Assembly (NCBI GenBank): GCA_945910975.1
Contig: CAMDZY010000047.1
Location: 1-10,878 of the forward strand
Direction: 5' to 3'
Length of the DNA: 10,878 nucleotides
From: an uncultured Clostridia bacterium
GTDB taxonomy: Bacteria > Bacillota > Clostridia > Oscillospirales > Oscillospiraceae
Shown: positions 1-6,373 of the stretch, one piece after another
Layout of the letters: each line of letters begins with the position of its first letter
Position numbering within the stretch: the first letter of the stretch is position 1
Position numbers and translations under genes: made by a program
The notes under the pieces: generated by a model
What the model was told of the DNA's origin: nothing
The model's database searches: none
What the model saw: only the letters and a program-made list of their open reading frames with translations

Positions 1-223
1 GCACCCGCACCGCCTGGACCGAGTCCGGTAAGGACGGCGCCGAAACATCATCCGACAAAATCACAGTCTGCAAGCCGTCACACCATTTGGCGGCTTCCTC
101 TAACAGCTTGGTGCCGTCCGCAACAAATTCTCCGCAGCGCTGCCGGTAGGCCCGTGAGGCTTGCAGCTTGCGCACGTGCTGCAAGAGCGGATTTTGTCTG
201 CTGGTCAGTCGAAGCGTTGTCAT
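1..223 (-). CDS. TrmH/SpoU family RNA 2'-O-methyltransferase, N-terminal part (runs off left edge)
   Basis: The 74 complete codons visible here begin MTTLRLTSRQNPLLQHVRKL and continue with a GEFVADGTKLLEEA stretch. This is the typical start of the substrate-binding (L30e-like) domain that precedes the SPOUT methyltransferase domain in TrmH/SpoU enzymes, which add a 2'-O-methyl group to rRNA or tRNA using S-adenosylmethionine. The catalytic knotted domain lies beyond the left edge, so the RNA target cannot be told. The ATG (223-221) overlaps the ktrA stop codon in an ATGA arrangement, so it is probably translated by coupling as the third gene of the ktrB-ktrA operon. The call rests on motif recognition of the N-terminus only. 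Confidence 0.8.
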   Translation of the reverse strand, partial: MTTLRLTSRQNPLLQHVRKLQASRAYRQRCGEFVADGTKLLEEAAKWCDGLQTVILSDDVSAPSLPDSVQAVRV

Positions 224-867
224 AGCTTGCGGATCTTGTCCAAGTCGCCGTTGGCGCCCAGCACAATGAGTGTATCGCCGGGGTCAAAGCAAAAATCTGC
301 CGGCAGGCTGACAATCATTGTGCCAGTCCGTTTCACGGCGATTACGTTAACGCTGTGCTTTGAGCGTATGTTCAATTCTTTCAGGCTCTTTCCCACCCAG
401 CGCTCCGGAACCGACAGCTCAACCATGCCGTATTCATTGGAAAGTTCGATAAAATCGAGGAAGCGCTCGGAGTTCAATGTCTTTGCCAGCTTTTGTCCCA
501 TAACGCGTTCGGGAATAATGACGCTGTCCGCGCCAATTTTTTCCAACGCAATTTTTTCCATATCATTTGCCGCCTTGCAAACGACCTTTTTCATGCCCTG
601 CTCTTTCAGGCAAAGCGTAATAATCGCACTGGCTGCCAAATCATTGCCAATGGCAATCACAGCGCAGTCATAATTCTTTACGCCGAGAGAATGAAGCACC
701 TTCTCATCCCTGGCATCGCCCACCACGGCGTAGGTCACATAGTCGGCAATATCGTTGACGGCCTCTTTATCCAAGTCAATGGCAAGCACTTCATTGCCCA
801 ACTCGCGCAGCTTGACTGCCGTTGCCGTGCCAAAGCGTCCTAAGCCAATTACTACAAACGTTTTCAT
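220..867 (-). CDS. ktrA: KtrA/TrkA-type potassium channel regulatory subunit (RCK protein)
   Basis: Cytosolic gating subunit of a potassium uptake system; in the Ktr family it forms a ring that binds adenine nucleotides and controls the membrane subunit. With the chosen start the protein has 215 residues, the size of a single-RCK KtrA rather than the roughly 460-residue double-domain TrkA of enterobacteria. A Rossmann fold is clear: VIGLGRFG (GxGxxG at residues 8-13), acidic D31 after the second strand, and GDARD at 50-54. Residues from about 135 onward form the RCK C-terminal domain, the c-di-AMP-binding domain in known Firmicutes KtrA. The ATG at 867 is preferred over a longer frame reaching 888 because AAGGAG (880-875) sits 7 bases upstream. 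It lies 13 bases after ktrB and overlaps the next gene by 4 bases. Confidence 0.93.
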   Translation of the reverse strand: MKTFVVIGLGRFGTATAVKLRELGNEVLAIDLDKEAVNDIADYVTYAVVGDARDEKVLHSLGVKNYDCAVIAIGNDLAASAIITLCLKEQGMKKVVCKAANDMEKIALEKIGADSVIIPERVMGQKLAKTLNSERFLDFIELSNEYGMVELSVPERWVGKSLKELNIRSKHSVNVIAVKRTGTMIVSLPADFCFDPGDTLIVLGANGDLDKIRKL

Positions 868-880
868 GTTGTTTCTCCTT

Positions 881-2254
881 CTATCCAATCAGCATTTTGG
901 TGGATGCATAATGATAGCGCCCATCTTCGCCGTCGCCCAGCAAAAAGCCGATCCCTATGGTCATAATGCCAATGCGGCCAAAGAACATAAAGGCGATGAT
1001 CATCCACCTTGCCGCCGTGTTGAGCAGCGTCGTCACGCCGGTTGACAGGCCGACGGTCGCGATTGCGGAAATGGTTTCATAAATTGCATCCATAAATCCA
1101 ATATTGCAGGTGCTGGATATATACACCGCGCCGAACAAGGGCAGCGCAACCATCATGAGCAAAATGGAATATGCAATCGTGATTTGATGCGAATCTACCG
1201 TGCGCTTGAACACCGTTACCCGGTTTTTGCCGCGCAGTGTTGCCCACGCGCCCATCAGCGCAATGCCCATTGTGACGGTTTTCACGCCGCCCGCCGTGGA
1301 GCCGGAGGAGCCGCCGATCAGCATCAAAAGCATTGTTACGGCTTTTCCGGAATCCGTCAAGCCGCCCTGGTTGAAGGAAGCAAACCCGGCCGTTCTTGCG
1401 GTGACAGACTGGAAAGAGGAATACAAAATCTTCTGCCCTGTGGGCAAATTGCCGAGGGTGGCCGGATTGTTCCACTCGATCAGTAAAAACAGCAGCGCGC
1501 CGCCAAAAATCAGGCATCCGGTAATCAGCAAAACCAGCTTGGAATAAATCGTCATTCTCGAACCGTGCCAGCAGCGCCAGATGTCTTCCCACACGACGAA
1601 GCCCAAACCGCCGATGATAATCAGCAGCATAATTGTAACATTTGTTGTCACATCGTGCGCATAGGGTGCCAGACTTGTGCCCGGCGAAATCAGTCCCATG
1701 ATGTCGAAGCCGGCATTGCAGAATGCAGAAACCGAGTGGAACACGCCCCACCAAAGCGCCGTATGAAACGGCTGATCCATGGAGAAACGAATTGTCAGGA
1801 CGAGAATGCCGATTCCCTCGATCACGAACGTGCCAACCAACACATGGCGCACCATGCGCACCACGCCGTCCACGCCGTCCAAGCCAAAGGACTGCGACAA
1901 AAGCATCCGGCTGCGCAGGCCCATTTTCGCCCGCAGCACAAAAAAGAACACGGACACGATCGTCATAAAGCCCAGGCCGCCGATTTGAATCAAAATCAAA
2001 ATCACAGCCTGTCCAAAGCCCGACCAGAAGGTATAGGTTTCCACCAGCGACAAGCCCGTCACACAGGTAGCGGAGGTTGCGGTGAATACGGCAGTCAGGA
2101 AGCTGCATCCTTCCCCGCTGCGCGTGGAAATTGGCAGCATCAGCAGCAATGCACCCGCCAGAATAATTGCCAGAAACACCACAACAATAATTTTCGGCGC
2201 CGACATGGAGCGGCCGACGCGGGGTTTTCTTGTAATTTTACTTTTCTCCTTCAT
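881..2254 (-). CDS. ktrB: KtrB/TrkH-type potassium uptake membrane subunit
   Basis: Pore-forming integral membrane protein for K+ uptake (usually Na+-coupled in the Ktr subfamily), 457 residues. All four selectivity-filter loops are visible: SATCVTG (61-67), FCNAGF (178-183), RTAGF (287-291) and ATVGLSTG (399-406), each carrying the filter glycine. The loop GGSSGSTAGGVKT (314-326) matches the intramembrane gate after the third pore loop. The N-terminus is basic (KEKSKITRKPR) and followed by a hydrophobic helix from about residue 21. The ATG at 2254 has only a weak GAGAG-like ribosome site. Length and the adjacent single-RCK partner favour KtrB over TrkH. Regulation is probably by KtrA and by transcription from the promoter at 2346-2374. 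Confidence 0.95.
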   Translation of the reverse strand: MKEKSKITRKPRVGRSMSAPKIIVVVFLAIILAGALLLMLPISTRSGEGCSFLTAVFTATSATCVTGLSLVETYTFWSGFGQAVILILIQIGGLGFMTIVSVFFFVLRAKMGLRSRMLLSQSFGLDGVDGVVRMVRHVLVGTFVIEGIGILVLTIRFSMDQPFHTALWWGVFHSVSAFCNAGFDIMGLISPGTSLAPYAHDVTTNVTIMLLIIIGGLGFVVWEDIWRCWHGSRMTIYSKLVLLITGCLIFGGALLFLLIEWNNPATLGNLPTGQKILYSSFQSVTARTAGFASFNQGGLTDSGKAVTMLLMLIGGSSGSTAGGVKTVTMGIALMGAWATLRGKNRVTVFKRTVDSHQITIAYSILLMMVALPLFGAVYISSTCNIGFMDAIYETISAIATVGLSTGVTTLLNTAARWMIIAFMFFGRIGIMTIGIGFLLGDGEDGRYHYASTKMLIG

Positions 2255-2301
2255 TGCACACTCTCAGCAATCATGATTCAATGAAATTCGGAAGCCGACA
2301 G

Positions 2302-2328
2302 CAAAATCTGCGCGCACGCAGCGTTTTG
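2302..2328 (-). promoter_or_regulatory. Hairpin in the ktrB 5' leader
   Basis: On the minus-strand transcript the sequence folds as CAAAA-cg-CTGCG-tgcg-CGCAG-a-TTTTG. This is a five-pair GC-rich stem closed by a four-base loop, extended by an A/T outer stem across a small internal loop. It lies about 10 to 40 bases after the predicted transcription start and 48 bases before the ATG. CTGCG/CGCAG followed by ATTTT could act as a weak attenuator or simply stabilise the leader. I do not recognise it as a known riboswitch; in particular the leader seems too short for a c-di-AMP (ydaO) riboswitch. Confidence 0.4.
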
Positions 2329-2345
2329 ATCGCTTCTTAACGTAA

Positions 2346-2374
2346 TATATACCACATTTATCCGCTTTTCGCAA
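2346..2374 (-). promoter_or_regulatory. Predicted sigma-A promoter of ktrB-ktrA operon
   Basis: Reading the minus strand, TTGCGA (2374-2369) is followed after 17 bases by TATATA (2351-2346), a good vegetative promoter. Transcription would start near 2339, giving a leader of about 85 bases. A second TATAAT occurs on the same strand at 2409-2404, but without a recognisable -35 element at the right distance. The mnmG promoter uses the same TTGCGA -35 with the same spacing. Confidence 0.65.
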
Positions 2375-2473
2375 GCCCTTTTCCTACTTTTTATCTCAGA
2401 TACATTATATAAATAATATCAGAGTAAAAGCCTCACAGGGTTCGCCGCTTTGGCAGCGAATCAAACTTAATCA

Positions 2474-2551
2474 TTTTTTGCGGCAGTGTACGCCGCGCTA
2501 AGCGCCGCCCTTTGGGCAGTTCCCACTGCGGCGGGCGTGTTTTTTCGACAG
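2474..2551. repeat. Compact multi-hairpin intergenic element flanked by T-runs
   Basis: Three small hairpins stand side by side: GCGC-TAA-GCGC (2495-2505), GCCC-TTT-GGGC (2507-2517) and CAGT-TCCC-ACTG (2517-2528, sharing one base). ACGCC (2490-2494) can pair with GGCGT (2534-2538) to close them into a cloverleaf-like fold, and GCAGTG (2483-2488) can alternatively pair with CACTGC (2524-2529). Six T residues lie at 2474-2479 and again at 2540-2545, the latter followed by CGACAG. In plus orientation it resembles an intrinsic terminator, but no plus-strand gene precedes it. On the minus strand, the operon direction, no U-tract follows. It may be a dispersed REP-like element or the 3' structure of the mutY operon; copy number cannot be judged here. 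Confidence 0.5.
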
Positions 2552-2561
2552 CCTGAGTGGA

Positions 2562-2834
2562 TTACAACGGCTCGTCCATCAGGCGGTAAAACTCCTGCTC
2601 CACGCGGTCAAATTCTTCCTGTGTTTCGATGTCCAGTAGTTCGAAATCGTCTTCTACCTCTTTGTAACCGTAAAGGTATACATCATCCGCACCCTCGAGT
2701 GTTTCCATGGCAATATATTCCTTGCCGTCAAGCGGGAACACACCCATGACGCCGCATTCAAAGTGGTCGCCGTTGTCAAACTCCAGTGTCAGGATCTCAT
2801 CTTCATCGTATGCATTTTTTCTGCTTTCTGCCAT
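2562..2834 (-). CDS. DUF1292 family small acidic protein
   Basis: A 90-residue protein of unknown function in the DUF1292 (YrzB-like) family common in Firmicutes. The family pattern is visible: DEDEILTLEFDNGDHFECGV near residues 10-29, then a GKEYIAMETLE strand and YLYGYKE, ending in FDRVEQEFYRLMDE. About one third of residues are Asp or Glu; there is no signal peptide or membrane segment, so it should be cytosolic. Its ATG follows the mutY stop codon without any gap (TAAATG), and its ribosome site AAAGGA lies inside the last mutY codons, so translation is almost certainly coupled to mutY. No enzymatic function can be assigned. Confidence 0.9.
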   Translation of the reverse strand: MAESRKNAYDEDEILTLEFDNGDHFECGVMGVFPLDGKEYIAMETLEGADDVYLYGYKEVEDDFELLDIETQEEFDRVEQEFYRLMDEPL

Positions 2835-3881
2835 TTAAATCGTCCTTTCTGTTAGAAACTGCCGGTATGCAGTGGGAACGGAATAGACCCGTTCTAGCTC
2901 CTCCGGCGTTGCCCAGGTGAATTGCGGTGTTTTCTGTGCGCAGCGAAAATAAATACCGGTCATGTTCCACTCCACATGGGTGAAAATATGGTTCTTTTCT
3001 ACCTGCTTCAAAATATCCTGCGGCTTGACACCCCAGCTTTCCAGAAGCGTTAACGCTTGTGACGGGGAAAGCGTTCCCGGCGCCTCCGGCAGCTGCCAAA
3101 GTCCGGCAAGCAGTCCATGCGGCGGTCGCTTTTGCAGGGCAATGCTGCCATCGCAGTCCAGAATCAGTACCGTTTTGATTTCCTGCCTGCGCGCTCGTTT
3201 TTCTCTGCGCACCGGAAGCTGCAACTGCACACCCTGCGCCATCGCGCGACAAATCGTCCGCAGCGGGCAAGCTGCACAGTCCGGCGTGCCGTTTGGAATA
3301 CAAACCGTTGCGCCCAGCTCCATCAGACTTTGGGTAAAGCGGCCGCACGCCCCGGCAGGATAGACCGAAGCCAGCGCGTTGCGCACCTCACTTTTTACTT
3401 TTGCATCATCCACACACACACAGCTTGCCGTAACGCGTGACACCAGACGCAGTACATTGCCATCCACCGCCGGTGTGGGCAGCTCAAAGGCAATGGAGCC
3501 GATCGCACCCGCCGTGTAATCCCCGATGCCGGGCAGTGCGCGGATCGCGGTGAAATCAGCAGGAAATTTGCCCTGATAGCGCTCCACAATTTCCTTTGCC
3601 GCGCGGCGAAGATTGCGGGCGCGGGAATAGTAACCCAGCCCCTCCCACAGCTTGTTGACGGTTTCCTGATCTGCCGCCGCCAGCGCCTGAATATCGGGCA
3701 GTGCTGTCAAAAAGCGGGCGTAATAGCTCTTCACCGCCTCCACACGCGTCTGTTGCAGCATAATTTCCGACAGCCAGATATGATACGGCTCCCGATCGCG
3801 CCGCCAAGGCAAGTCACGCGCGCTGCGTGCATACCACGGCAAAAGCAGCTGCGGCAGCGCTTTGAAAATTTCTTCGTCCAT
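2835..3881 (-). CDS. mutY: A/G-specific adenine DNA glycosylase MutY
   Basis: Base-excision repair enzyme that removes adenine mispaired with 8-oxoguanine, preventing G:C to T:A changes. With the start at 3881 the protein has 348 residues, the usual size. Catalytic Glu is E39 in LSEIMLQQTRVEAV and catalytic Asp D140 in PAVDGNVLRLVSR. The helix-hairpin-helix is at LPGIGDYTAGAI (116-127). The [4Fe-4S] ligands are C194, C202, C205 and C211, with seven rather than six residues between the first two. The C-terminal NUDIX-like domain that reads 8-oxoG starts near KTVLILDCDG and contains HIFTHVEW. An in-frame ATG at 3956 is rejected because it lies upstream of the promoter at 3907-3935; the chosen ATG has AAAGGGA before it, and E39/D140 fit E. 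coli E37/D138. Confidence 0.95.
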   Translation of the reverse strand: MDEEIFKALPQLLLPWYARSARDLPWRRDREPYHIWLSEIMLQQTRVEAVKSYYARFLTALPDIQALAAADQETVNKLWEGLGYYSRARNLRRAAKEIVERYQGKFPADFTAIRALPGIGDYTAGAIGSIAFELPTPAVDGNVLRLVSRVTASCVCVDDAKVKSEVRNALASVYPAGACGRFTQSLMELGATVCIPNGTPDCAACPLRTICRAMAQGVQLQLPVRREKRARRQEIKTVLILDCDGSIALQKRPPHGLLAGLWQLPEAPGTLSPSQALTLLESWGVKPQDILKQVEKNHIFTHVEWNMTGIYFRCAQKTPQFTWATPEELERVYSVPTAYRQFLTERTI

Positions 3882-3906
3882 ACGTTCGATCCCTTTCCTT
3901 GTTTCT

Positions 3907-3935
3907 ATTGTACGGCAGGAAAATAAATCTGTCAA
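3907..3935 (-). promoter_or_regulatory. Strong sigma-A promoter of mutY operon
   Basis: On the minus strand a perfect TTGACA (3935-3930) is followed after exactly 17 bases by TACAAT (3912-3907). Transcription would start near 3900, leaving a leader of about 20 bases that holds the AAGGAAAGGGA ribosome site. It also shows that translation cannot begin at the upstream in-frame ATG at 3956. Confidence 0.85.
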
Positions 3936-3950
3936 TTGGGAAAAAATATA

Positions 3951-3979
3951 GTGCAAAATGAAGCAAAATCGTTTATAAT
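3951..3979 (+). promoter_or_regulatory. Predicted promoter of the plus-strand phosphatase-transporter operon
   Basis: A perfect TATAAT (3974-3979) is preceded at 17 bases by GTGCAA (3951-3956), only a partial match to the -35 consensus. It is divergent from and close to the mutY promoter. The initiating region would be near 3986, so the ATG inside the -10 box (3978) cannot be the translation start, while the ATG at 4008 fits with a leader of about 20 bases. Confidence 0.55.
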
Positions 3980-4007
3980 GAAGATATTACATGGACTGGA
4001 GAACCAA

Positions 4008-4808
4008 ATGATACCGTTACAAGACAAGCGCTTGTTCCTTTTGGATATGGACGGCACGATTTATCTTGACGAGCAGCTATTTGACGGCACAAAGGACTTT
4101 TTGCACTATGTCCGTAAAATTGGCGGGAAGTATTTGTTCCTGACAAATAATTCCTCTCGCAGTGTGGATGCCTACATACAAAAAATGCAGCGCCTGCAAA
4201 TTGCCGCTGTCAAGGATGACTTTTTCACCTCGGTGGATGCGCTGATTGTCGATTTACAGCAGTATGACCCAAACCGGCTGTATTACGGCTTTGGCACTGC
4301 TTCCTTCTGTGCGCAGCTTCGACAGGCGGGATACCGCATTACCGACCGGCCGGAGCCGGAGGTTGACTGTCTTCTGTGCGGCTTTGACACGGAGCTGACC
4401 TTTCAGAAGCTGGAGGACGCCTGTATTCTGCTCAACCGCGGTGTGGAATTTATCGCGACCAACCCCGACTGGGTTTGCCCCACATGGTACGGCAGTGTGC
4501 CGGACTGCGGCAGCGTGTGTGAAATGCTTACCCGCGCCACAGGCCGCAAGCCTCGGTTTATCGGCAAGCCAAAACCGGATATGGCGCTGCTGGCCATAGA
4601 ACGCTTCGGTTTTTCCCGCGAACAAACGCTGCTGATCGGCGACCGCATCTACACGGACATTGCCTGCGGCGTCAATGCGGGCATCGATACGGCGTTTGTT
4701 TTGTCCGGCGAGGGCGTCATGGAGGATATCGAGCGCTACCATGTGACCCCAACATATCATTTTGAAAACATCCGAGAATTACTCAATGCGATAGGTGATG
4801 CGATATGA
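4008..4808 (+). CDS. HAD superfamily IIA phosphatase (NagD/PGP-like)
   Basis: Cytosolic phosphatase of 266 residues. HAD motif I is LLDMDGT (nucleophile D13, acid/base D15), motif II is FLTNNSS (T46), motif III is GKPKP (K187) and motif IV is GDRIYTD (D212, D217). The large cap between motifs II and III is the C2 cap of subfamily IIA, which includes NagD, AraL and eukaryotic phosphoglycolate/glycerol-3-phosphate phosphatase; substrates are various sugar or polyol phosphates and cannot be fixed from sequence. Two longer in-frame starts exist (3936, 3978), but only 4008 has a ribosome site, GGAG at 3998-4001, and lies after the TATAAT box. Its stop overlaps the transporter start as ATGA, so the two are coupled. 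Confidence 0.9.
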   Translation: MIPLQDKRLFLLDMDGTIYLDEQLFDGTKDFLHYVRKIGGKYLFLTNNSSRSVDAYIQKMQRLQIAAVKDDFFTSVDALIVDLQQYDPNRLYYGFGTASFCAQLRQAGYRITDRPEPEVDCLLCGFDTELTFQKLEDACILLNRGVEFIATNPDWVCPTWYGSVPDCGSVCEMLTRATGRKPRFIGKPKPDMALLAIERFGFSREQTLLIGDRIYTDIACGVNAGIDTAFVLSGEGVMEDIERYHVTPTYHFENIRELLNAIGDAI

Positions 4809-6352
4809 AACTTAATTACAAACGAACCATTTACGTCGGCTTTGCTTTTTTTCTGATCTGCGCCTTCTGGCAGGCGTATGACACCATTATTCCCAAAATT
4901 CTCACCGATAAATTCGGCCTTTCCCAAACCGTTTCCGGCATCGTGATGGCGCTGGACAATGTGCTGGGGTTATTTATGCTCCCTTTGTTCGGTGCCATTT
5001 CTGACCGCCACAAGGGCAAGCGTGGCAAGCGGACGCCCTTTATTCTGGCCGGTACGCTGATCGCGGTCGCGGCGCTGGTCAGCCTGTCCTTTGTGGACAG
5101 CCTGCAGGCGCAGCATTTGCAATCCATTTCCGGCATCGATGATCCGGCTTCCATGCACGAAATTTACACCTCACAGGCTGATTCCGCGCTCCGCACGCCA
5201 GAGGGAGAAGCCTATGTGCTCTCTGCACGCTATTCGGAAGACGAATTCGTCGCCATTCCCTGTCAAATTGAACAAAACGGAAAAACCGTCACAAATCCGG
5301 AATATTCCAACTATGTCGTGCCCGCACGGCAGGCTTGCGCCTGGCAAATCACTGCTGAAAGCCCTGCCACGCTTGTGTTTTTTGTAGGGCTGCTGCTGGT
5401 GCTGCTGGTATCGATGGCGACATTCCGCAGCCCCGCTGTGGCGCTGATGCCTGACGTCACCATCAAGCCCCTGCGCAGCAAGGCCAATGCCGTGATCAAC
5501 CTGATGGGCAGCGCCGGAGGCATTCTGGTGCTGGTGCTGGGCATGGTGTTTGCCACCGGCGCGGTACGCAATTCGCTGATGGATTACCGCACTTTCCTCG
5601 CTGTGATTGCCGGTATTATGTTGCTGGCGTTGGCAATTTTCCTGTGGAAGGTGAAAGAGCCGAAATTTGTGGTGGAAATGCAGGCGGAAAGTCGGCGTTT
5701 CGGCATCGATACAGAAGACGAGCAGGACGAAGGACACCGCAGGCTTGGCTCTGCCGAGCGGCGTTCGCTGCTGTTCATTCTGGCATCCGTTGCACTTTGG
5801 TACATGGGCTACAACGCGGTCACCTCAAAATATTCCGTCTACGCGGAAAAGGTGCTGTCGCTAGACTATAACATGACACTGATTGTTGCACAGGCTGCCG
5901 CCGTCGTTTCTTACCTGCCTGTTGGCATGATTGCATCCAAGTTTGGCCGAAAGAAAACCATTCTGGCTGGTGTTTGTATGCTCGGCACTGCTTTCTTGGT
6001 GGCATCCTTTATGCGCATCGGCAGCTCGCCACTGGTGATGAACTGTATGTTTGCCTTAGCCGGAATCGGCTGGGCTACCATCAATGTCAACTCCTTCCCC
6101 ATGGTGGTGGAAATGAGCAAGGGCGGTGATGTTGGCCGTTACACCGGTTTTTATTACACCGCCAGCATGGCTGCGCAGACCTTGACGCCGCTGCTGTCTG
6201 GCTTCCTGATGGATCACATTGGCATGACTTCCCTGTTTCCCTATGCCACGGTGTTTGTTGCGCTTGCGTTCTTCACAATGCTGATGGTACGGCACGGCGA
6301 CAACCGCCCCATCGCGAAAAAGGGTCTGGAAGCCTTTGATATTGATGACTGA
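4805..6352 (+). CDS. Major facilitator superfamily transporter with large TM3-TM4 insertion
   Basis: Polytopic membrane transporter of 515 residues with about 12 predicted helices (near 9-24, 43-63, 78-98, 188-207, 228-250, 262-282, 321-340, 356-376, 385-403, 408-428, 446-466, 475-495). MFS motif A is GAISDRHKGKRGKRTP (63-78), and its second-half copy is GMIASKFGRKKT (374-385). It resembles the sugar/SLC45-like MFS group of Clostridia; the substrate is unknown. Residues about 99-187 form a roughly 90-residue hydrophilic segment between helices 3 and 4, on the outer face by topology, with C153 and C178. A charged cytoplasmic loop (283-320) separates the halves. The start overlaps the phosphatase stop and is preceded by AGGTGA. 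Context suggests uptake of a phosphorylated or glyceryl compound, or its product. Confidence 0.85.
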   Translation: MKLNYKRTIYVGFAFFLICAFWQAYDTIIPKILTDKFGLSQTVSGIVMALDNVLGLFMLPLFGAISDRHKGKRGKRTPFILAGTLIAVAALVSLSFVDSLQAQHLQSISGIDDPASMHEIYTSQADSALRTPEGEAYVLSARYSEDEFVAIPCQIEQNGKTVTNPEYSNYVVPARQACAWQITAESPATLVFFVGLLLVLLVSMATFRSPAVALMPDVTIKPLRSKANAVINLMGSAGGILVLVLGMVFATGAVRNSLMDYRTFLAVIAGIMLLALAIFLWKVKEPKFVVEMQAESRRFGIDTEDEQDEGHRRLGSAERRSLLFILASVALWYMGYNAVTSKYSVYAEKVLSLDYNMTLIVAQAAAVVSYLPVGMIASKFGRKKTILAGVCMLGTAFLVASFMRIGSSPLVMNCMFALAGIGWATINVNSFPMVVEMSKGGDVGRYTGFYYTASMAAQTLTPLLSGFLMDHIGMTSLFPYATVFVALAFFTMLMVRHGDNRPIAKKGLEAFDIDD

Positions 6353-6373
6353 GTTACATAAGGAGAAAGCGTT

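Larger units (their letters stand above)
2255..2561. other. Gene-free stretch between ktrB and the mutY operon
   Basis: No convincing reading frame is seen on either strand over these 307 bases. The part next to ktrB holds its leader and promoter. An AT-rich block follows at about 2385-2430. At 2441-2460 there is a stem, TTCGC-T-GC / GC-G-GCGAA on the minus strand, whose central pair is a G-U wobble only on minus-strand RNA. That suggests a structure in the 3' region of the mutY-DUF1292 transcript; no T-run follows directly, so it is not a clear terminator. The part nearest the DUF1292 gene is the structured repeat at 2474-2551. Confidence 0.6.

Noticed and set aside
868..888. N-terminal extension of KtrA (MDRRRNN)
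   Set aside because: It would overlap ktrB, and the AAGGAG ribosome site positions the start at 867 before the Rossmann strand.
1565..2284. 239-codon open frame on the plus strand opposite ktrB
   Set aside because: It is the antisense of a clear ktrB; composition is His/Gln/Arg rich without any recognisable domain.
2255..2445. c-di-AMP (ydaO) riboswitch before ktrB
   Set aside because: No conserved motif of that class could be recognised and the leader from the predicted promoter is too short.
3882..3956. N-terminal extension of MutY
   Set aside because: Codons lie across and upstream of a near-perfect promoter for mutY, and the sequence has no counterpart in the family.
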